A DNA stretch of 24,660 nt from a virus, in the IMG/VR virus record IMGVR_UViG_3300046007_002967, positions 1 through 24,660 of that record. One strand, given 5' to 3'. This document shows positions 20,289 to 24,660 of this stretch, one piece after another (the stretch's first letter is position 1; the number at the start of each line of letters is the position of its first letter). A program made the position numbers and the translations under genes. The notes under the pieces were generated by a model, which had not been told where the DNA came from, did not search any database, and was given only the letters and a program-made list of their open reading frames with translations.

Positions 20289-20317
20289 ACTAACAACATT
20301 AATAAAGGATATTTAAA

Positions 20318-21286
20318 ATGGCTAACCAAGCATTTGCACCAGGTAATGCAGTAACTAAATCAGCAGTCGATACCGCAGGTTTCGTACCTGAAGTATGGTC
20401 TGACGAAATTATCGCTGCTTACAAGAAGAACCTTGTAGCAGCAAACCTCATCAAGAAGATGAACTTCAAAGGCAAGAAAGGCGACAAAGTCTACTTCCCT
20501 GCCCCCACCCGTGGTTCTGCTTCTGCTAAAGTTGCTACCGATGCAGTCACTCTGATTGCTGCTGGTGGTACGGCTCTGTCGGTTTCTATCGACAAGCACT
20601 TTGAGTACAGCCGCTTGATCGAAGATCTGGCTGAAGTTCAGGCTATGTCTTCACTGCGCCGTTTCTACACGGATGACGCTGGTTACGCTCTGGCTACCCA
20701 GACCGACACCGATGTAGTTAAACTGGGTCGTCTGTCGCAAGGCGGCACCTGGAACGGTACTGATGCTACCTTTGGCTATGCCAACGGTTTCATCGGTGGT
20801 GACGGTGCTACGGCATTCGATCCGACTGCTAACACCAACACTGGTAACGAGACTGCACTGACGGATGAGGGTATTCGCCGTGCAATCCAGCGTCTGGATG
20901 ACAGCGATGTGCCGATGGATGGTCGTTTCATGATCGTTCCTCCGGTTGCTCGTAACACGCTGATGGGCATCGCTCGGTTTACTGAGCAGGCTTTTGTTGG
21001 CGATGGCTCCACCATCCGCAACGGTCAGATCGGTGACATCTATGGCGTTAAGGTCTATGTTTCGACCAACGCTGACACCGCTACGACTGCTGGCACTGGT
21101 GACGTTAACCCCCGTGTCTGCTTGATGGCCCACCCTGAGTTTGGTGTGCTCGTTGAGCAGTTGGGTGTTCGTGTTCAGACTCAGTACAAGCAAGAGTATC
21201 TGGCTACGCTGCTCACCGCCGACACGCTGTATGGCGTTGGTGAACTGCGTGACACCTCTGCTGTTGCTCTGATTATCCCTGGTTGA
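20318..21286 (+). CDS. Major capsid protein
   Basis: 322 aa. Starts MANQAFAPGNAVTKSAVDTA and has FVPEVWSDEIIAAYKKNLVA, a common opening of HK97-fold coat proteins in podoviruses, then KKGDKVYFPAPTRGSASAK, a beta-hairpin/E-loop-like region, the variable middle (about 140-185, Gly/Thr/Asn-rich), and GRFMIVPPVARNTLMGIARF and GDIYGVKVYVSTNAD in the P and A domains. Codon use is strongly biased, as expected for the most abundant protein. AAAGGA precedes ATG 20318; a terminator hairpin follows the stop. Confidence 0.92.
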   Translation: MANQAFAPGNAVTKSAVDTAGFVPEVWSDEIIAAYKKNLVAANLIKKMNFKGKKGDKVYFPAPTRGSASAKVATDAVTLIAAGGTALSVSIDKHFEYSRLIEDLAEVQAMSSLRRFYTDDAGYALATQTDTDVVKLGRLSQGGTWNGTDATFGYANGFIGGDGATAFDPTANTNTGNETALTDEGIRRAIQRLDDSDVPMDGRFMIVPPVARNTLMGIARFTEQAFVGDGSTIRNGQIGDIYGVKVYVSTNADTATTAGTGDVNPRVCLMAHPEFGVLVEQLGVRVQTQYKQEYLATLLTADTLYGVGELRDTSAVALIIPG

Positions 21287-21297
21287 TAGTGATACGG

Positions 21298-21320
21298 CCC
21301 CACTTCGGTGGGGTCTTCTT
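21298..21320 (+). terminator. Rho-independent terminator after the major capsid gene
   Basis: Perfect 6-bp GC stem CCCCAC-TTCG-GTGGGG (21,298-21,313) with the very stable TTCG loop, followed by TCTTCTT. The interrupted T tract suggests partial read-through into the decoration gene. Confidence 0.75.
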
Positions 21321-21339
21321 AACTAAATAGGAGATAATT

Positions 21340-21669
21340 ATGGCAAATGCAACCTCGGTTGTTGTAGCAAAAGAAGGTCGTGAGCAGTTTCAAGGCATTT
21401 TTGAGAAAGTCATTGAAGTCCGTGCCACGATGGATATTGGCGATCTAGCCGATGGCGCAGGAGAGACTAACACCATTGCTGTTCCTGGTGTTGCTCTTGG
21501 CGACATGGTTCTTGGTATTTCTTTCGGTGTAACGCTGGCTGGATTTACCGTTACTGGCTATGTTTCTGCTACCGATGTAGTTAGCATTCGTGTCCAAAAC
21601 GAATCTGGTACGCAGACTAACCCTGCCTCAACAACGATTAAAGTTCTTGTTGGTCGTCCAGGCTGGTAA
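21340..21669 (+). CDS. Probable head decoration or small structural protein, 109 aa
   Basis: ATG 21340 follows AGGAG. Beta-rich, Gly/Val/Thr-rich with little charge (IDADG-like IGDLADGAGETNTIAVPGVA, LGDMVLGISFGVTLAGFTV), then SATDVVSIRVQNESGTQTNP and KVLVGRPGW. No cysteine, membrane or enzymatic motif. I recall short proteins of this kind immediately after the coat gene, where they serve as decoration or cement proteins. The terminators on both sides make it a short separate expression unit. Structural role likely, exact one inferred. Confidence 0.72.
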   Translation: MANATSVVVAKEGREQFQGIFEKVIEVRATMDIGDLADGAGETNTIAVPGVALGDMVLGISFGVTLAGFTVTGYVSATDVVSIRVQNESGTQTNPASTTIKVLVGRPGW

Positions 21670-21670
21670 T

Positions 21671-21709
21671 AAAACCTAACGGTTTTGCCCCCATAAGGGG
21701 CTTTTCTTT
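21671..21709 (+). terminator. Tandem hairpin terminator after the decoration gene
   Basis: First hairpin AAAACC-TAAC-GGTTTT (21,671-21,686), immediately followed by GCCCC-CATAA-GGGGC (21,687-21,701) and TTTTCTTT. The second is a classic intrinsic terminator. Confidence 0.78.
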
Positions 21710-21751
21710 AGCATCTTCGATGAAGGTGTTAAAGAAAACATAGGAGTTACT

Positions 21752-22138
21752 ATGGTTCCTCAGACTTACCCATCAGTATATAACACCGCCAATGGCTCTA
21801 CGTCTATGGTGGTTAGTACTATTACTGATCTTACTGGTTTAACTAGGTGGGTTGATTATATCCCTATCCAAATAGCATCAGAGTCGGCTGTAGAGAACAG
21901 CATGAACAATAATGGTGCTATCGCTGCTTACGAGATTGCTAGCACCAGCGGTAAACAAGCAGGCAAGGACTATATCCGTGTCTATGTAGATGCTGCCGCA
22001 ACAAAGAAGTGGACGATTTCCTCTGATGGTTATCTTCCACTTTTTTTTTATCCTGACATACTTTATAATAATTTAGAGATGGAAGGCGGGGATAACTTTA
22101 TTCTTGAATCTGGTGACTTATTCTTACTAGAGGGCTGA
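21752..22138 (+). CDS. Structural protein of unknown role, 128 aa, with a tail reached through a 9-T run
   Basis: ATG 21752 follows TAGGAG. The first 90 residues (SVYNTANGSTSMVVSTITDL and on to KDYIRVYVDAAATKKWTISS) are beta-rich and resemble phage virion proteins. Then LPLFFYPDILYNN, encoded across nine consecutive T residues at 22,041-22,049, leads to the tail EMEGGDNFILESGDLFLLEG, a GDxxLLE pattern often seen at the ends of phage tail proteins. The homopolymer may be a slippage or sequencing-error site. The gene lies at the boundary of head and fibre genes, so a connector or fibre adaptor is possible. Confidence 0.7.
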   Translation: MVPQTYPSVYNTANGSTSMVVSTITDLTGLTRWVDYIPIQIASESAVENSMNNNGAIAAYEIASTSGKQAGKDYIRVYVDAAATKKWTISSDGYLPLFFYPDILYNNLEMEGGDNFILESGDLFLLEG

Positions 22139-22139
22139 A

Positions 22140-22328
22140 ATGGCTGACAAAAAACTAACCGATCTTACTGCACTGACAGGCTCTAATCTGGCCTCTGGCG
22201 ACTTATTCTACGTTGTAGACATCAGCGAGTCTGTTGCGGCTGACAAAAGCAAAAAGATTACCTACGCTGAACTACAAAACGTATTCTTAACATCTTCATC
22301 CACCATTAGTGGTGGAACTTACGCCTAA
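22140..22328 (+). CDS. Small tail-fibre-associated protein, 62 aa
   Basis: Begins MADKKLTDLTALTGSNLASG, continues DLFYVVDISESVAADKSKKI and TYAELQNVFLTSS. The LTDLTALTGxxLAxGDLFYVVDxS...KKITYAEL pattern is a common N-terminal module of fibre proteins; here it stands alone. It may be a split or truncated fibre base. It begins one base after the previous gene ends. Confidence 0.72.
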   Translation: MADKKLTDLTALTGSNLASGDLFYVVDISESVAADKSKKITYAELQNVFLTSSSTISGGTYA

Positions 22329-22342
22329 CTGGAGACTATACT

Positions 22343-23092
22343 ATGGCGACAATTCTTACCAAGAAAAAAGATACCACTGGCGCTCCAGGCGCAGGTGACT
22401 TAACCAACGCTGCTGGCGGCGCAGAACTAGCAGTCAATACCGCAGACAAGCGGCTCTATACCAAAGACAGTGGCGGCAACGTAGTTGAGATTGGTACTAA
22501 CCCATCTACGTTCACTGTTACTAGTCCTAAAGTTATTACTGGTATCAATGATACTAATAATAACGAAGTATTTAAGATTACAGCGACTGGATCAGCAGTA
22601 AATGAGTTTACTGTTGCTAACGCTGCTACTGGCGCAGGTCCTACACTGTCTGCTACTGGTAGCGATACAAACATTGATATTAACATTACGCCTAAAGGCA
22701 CCGGATCCACCGTAGTTACTAAACTGTCTGCTAGTGCTGCTGCTCTGACTGATCCTACCATCACCGGCGCAATCCTTGAAGATGTCTACACCATCTCTGA
22801 TGGCGCTGCATTTGAGATCGACCCCGGCAACGGCTCTATCCAACTGATTACCCTCGGTGCAAGCCGTACACCGAAGGCCACGAACTTTGCCGCTGGCGAG
22901 TCTGTAACGCTGATGGTCGATGATGGAACTGCTTACACGCTGACTTGGACAGACTCAACCTTTGGTGGCTCTGGTGTGGTGTGGAAGACTAACGGTGGCG
23001 TTGCTCCTACGCTTAACACCTCTGGCTATACAGTAATCACCCTGTGGAAAGTATCTACACAGGTCTATGGCGCTCGTGTTGGTGACGCTTAA
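22343..23092 (+). CDS. Tail fibre-like protein, 249 aa
   Basis: ATG 22343 after GGAG. MATILTKKKDTTGAPGAGDL is followed by GGAELAVNTADKRLYTKDSG and GNVVEIGTNPSTFTV, the typical AELAVNTxDxRLYxKDSxGxVVEIG opening of phage fibre proteins. The middle is Thr/Gly/Asn-rich beta repeat sequence (TNIDINITPKGTGSTVVTK) and the C-terminus is a beta-rich domain (ESVTLMVDDGTAYTLTW). A trimeric fibre or whisker role in host contact is likely. Low charge and strong Thr/Ala/Gly bias fit a beta-solenoid or beta-sandwich. Confidence 0.82.
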   Translation: MATILTKKKDTTGAPGAGDLTNAAGGAELAVNTADKRLYTKDSGGNVVEIGTNPSTFTVTSPKVITGINDTNNNEVFKITATGSAVNEFTVANAATGAGPTLSATGSDTNIDINITPKGTGSTVVTKLSASAAALTDPTITGAILEDVYTISDGAAFEIDPGNGSIQLITLGASRTPKATNFAAGESVTLMVDDGTAYTLTWTDSTFGGSGVVWKTNGGVAPTLNTSGYTVITLWKVSTQVYGARVGDA

Positions 23093-23101
23093 GGAATAAC
23101 T

Positions 23102-24660
23102 ATGCTCGCAAGAAAAGCATTAGCCGGTACTGCTGGCGCACCTAAACTGTACGTGGAAGACGTCATGTCGTGCTTCTTATATACGGGTAACGGCTCTACA
23201 CAGACCATCACCAACAATATAGACCTGTCTACTGAGGGTGGCCTTGTTTGGACGAAAAAAAGGGCAACAGGCGCAGACAACAACTACTTATTTGACACAG
23301 CACGCGGGACAAATAAAGTCCTGTATTCCGATCTAACAAACGGTAGTGACACATGGGCTAACTCGCTTACAGCGTATAATGCTAACGGATTTTCCTTGGG
23401 ATCTGGTGGGCCAAATACTAACGCGGACACCTACGTCTCTTGGACCTTCCGCAAAGCAGAGAAGTTTTTTGATGTAGTTACTTGGACTGGTAATGGTACT
23501 GCTGGAAGAACTATATCGCACAATCTTGGATCTGTGCCGGGTGCTATTTTTGTTAAGCAAACAAACGCATCTGGAGAAAACTGGGATGTTTATCATCGGT
23601 CTTTAGCAAATAATAAACAACTTTACTTAAATGCTACAAATGCAGAATTAACAACTTCATCATGGAACAGCACAACCCCTACATCAACAGTTTTTACTGT
23701 TGGGGACGGTGCTTCAATAAACGCTAACGGCGGAACCTATGTCGCCTACCTCTTCGCCCATGACGCAGGTGGCTTTGGTGATGCTGGCTCTGATAATGTG
23801 ATTAGTTGTGGGTCGTTTACATTAAGCACTACAACAGCAACAGTAGATTTGGGTTATGAGCCTCAATGGATTATGTTCAAAAGAACAAACTCCGCATCCG
23901 ACTGGCGCATCTACGACACGATGCGTGGGTGGACTACGGACGGCAACGACCAGCGATTGCAAGCAAACGTATCTGACGCAGAAGATGCTTTAACTTCTTC
24001 TGTCAAAGTAACTTCTACGGGCTTTTTTGCTCAGGGTTTAGGTACAAGCAATTCATACATTTACATCGCCATTCGCCGTGGGCCGATGAAGACTCCTACG
24101 ACTGGGACGAGTGTGTTTGAACCTGTTGCATACAGCGGAACTAGCACTAACAATCGAATCATTACATCGTCAGTAACACCAGATTTAGTGGTATGGGCAA
24201 ATAGAGATTCTACTGGAGATAGATATGAATATGACCGCTTAAGAGGAAGCGGGACTTGGTTAAAACCAAATACAACTGGCGTTGAAAGTGCTGACGGAAC
24301 GACTTATGGCGTTCAATTTAATAAAGTGCAGACTGGGTATCAGCAAGGAACAGCGGATGGAGGATTTCTAAATAGTAGTTCTAATTATGTAAACTGGCTA
24401 TTTCGCCGCGCACCCGGCTTCTTTGATGTGGTCTGCTATACGGGAACTGGATCAGCAACAACGGTGAGCCATAACTTAGGTGTTGCGCCTGAGTTGATGA
24501 TTGTGAAACGAAGAAATAGTGCTGAAGATTGGCCTGTTTTACAAACAAATATCCCAACTCAAGCAACGCTAAATGGAACATTTAGTGGAGACCCTCCAAA
24601 TTCATCATATTTTGGAAACGGAACAAGTTATGTTGCTCCAACATCAACTGTATTTTCAGT
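23102..24660 (+). CDS. Large repeat-built tail fibre protein, 3' end cut by window edge
   Basis: ATG 23102 after AAGGAATAACT; open through the window edge (519 codons read). After a short N-terminus (MLARKALAGTAGAPKLYVED) the protein is a chain of about 100-residue domains beginning at about 22 (MSCFLYTGNGSTQTI), 122 (FFDVVTWTGNGTAGRTISHN), 233 (VISCGSFTLSTTTATV), 338 (VFEPVAYSGTSTNNRI) and 440 (FFDVVCYTGTGSATTVSHN). Shared elements are a YTGxG/ISHNLG strand, a VPxxIxVKR strand, W-x-VYH/W-x-IYD and a Phe-rich end. I recall such repeats in fibre proteins of cyanophages and pelagiphages. It probably binds the host surface. Confidence 0.85.
   Translation, partial: MLARKALAGTAGAPKLYVEDVMSCFLYTGNGSTQTITNNIDLSTEGGLVWTKKRATGADNNYLFDTARGTNKVLYSDLTNGSDTWANSLTAYNANGFSLGSGGPNTNADTYVSWTFRKAEKFFDVVTWTGNGTAGRTISHNLGSVPGAIFVKQTNASGENWDVYHRSLANNKQLYLNATNAELTTSSWNSTTPTSTVFTVGDGASINANGGTYVAYLFAHDAGGFGDAGSDNVISCGSFTLSTTTATVDLGYEPQWIMFKRTNSASDWRIYDTMRGWTTDGNDQRLQANVSDAEDALTSSVKVTSTGFFAQGLGTSNSYIYIAIRRGPMKTPTTGTSVFEPVAYSGTSTNNRIITSSVTPDLVVWANRDSTGDRYEYDRLRGSGTWLKPNTTGVESADGTTYGVQFNKVQTGYQQGTADGGFLNSSSNYVNWLFRRAPGFFDVVCYTGTGSATTVSHNLGVAPELMIVKRRNSAEDWPVLQTNIPTQATLNGTFSGDPPNSSYFGNGTSYVAPTSTVFS

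Noticed and set aside
20651-21193. 180-codon minus-strand frame opposite the major capsid gene
   Set aside because: It reflects the strong codon bias of the capsid gene; Ser/Thr/Arg-rich product without family character or ribosome site.
1-24660. tRNA or rRNA genes, integrase, repressor, insertion sequence
   Set aside because: No cloverleaf, rRNA segment, recombinase motif, repressor operon or terminal inverted repeat was found on reading both strands.

Overview
The window is part of a double-stranded DNA bacteriophage genome, most likely a lytic podovirus-like phage of an aquatic Gram-negative host. The evidence is a T7-type replication set (family A DNA polymerase, gp4-like primase-helicase, gp2.5-like ssDNA-binding protein, 5'-3' exonuclease, PDDEXK endonuclease) beside TerS, TerL, a podovirus-size portal, a scaffold, a major capsid protein and repeat-built tail fibre genes. 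No integrase, repressor, tRNA, rRNA, CRISPR array or insertion sequence was seen. The host cannot be fixed from this sequence. The B12-dependent ribonucleotide reductase only says that the infected cell must supply adenosylcobalamin.

The layout is divergent. From about 13.6 kb to base 1 every gene is on the minus strand. These genes are tightly packed, with ATGA/TAATG overlaps and many proteins under 100 aa. Reading leftward: a small-gene cluster containing a 250-aa Cys-cluster protein (13.6-12.3 kb), more small genes and a cytosine-C5 methyltransferase (12.2-10.7 kb), an AT-rich break (10.0-10.1 kb), primase-helicase (9.8-8.2 kb), small cytosolic and membrane proteins (8.2-6.6 kb), DNA polymerase, SSB, 5'-3' exonuclease, endonuclease, a second DnaQ-type exonuclease, a DUF3310 protein and finally a class II ribonucleotide reductase that runs off the left edge. 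Together these copy the phage DNA, degrade or recycle other DNA into nucleotides, and reduce ribonucleotides.

A 720-bp intergenic region (13,621-14,342) separates the two arms. It holds a leftward sigma70-like promoter, three 18-bp dyad repeats, a second set of direct repeats, a rightward -10 element and a 12-bp palindrome. It is the best candidate for the main control region and possibly an origin.

From 14.3 kb rightward the plus strand carries the morphogenesis module: TerS, TerL, an acidic protein, portal, small proteins, scaffold, major capsid, a probable decoration protein, and tail-fibre-like proteins, the last of which runs off the right edge. Terminator-like hairpins follow the capsid and decoration genes. 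A free-standing HNH endonuclease with its own consensus promoter sits antisense directly after the portal gene.

The most unusual feature is a 237-codon open frame nested wholly inside the cytosine methyltransferase gene in the +1 frame. It has its own ribosome-binding site and a repeated LWPTP / LNPxWVEWLMGxPxGWTDL architecture that I recognise from stand-alone phage and prophage proteins. This looks like a genuine dual-coding gene pair.
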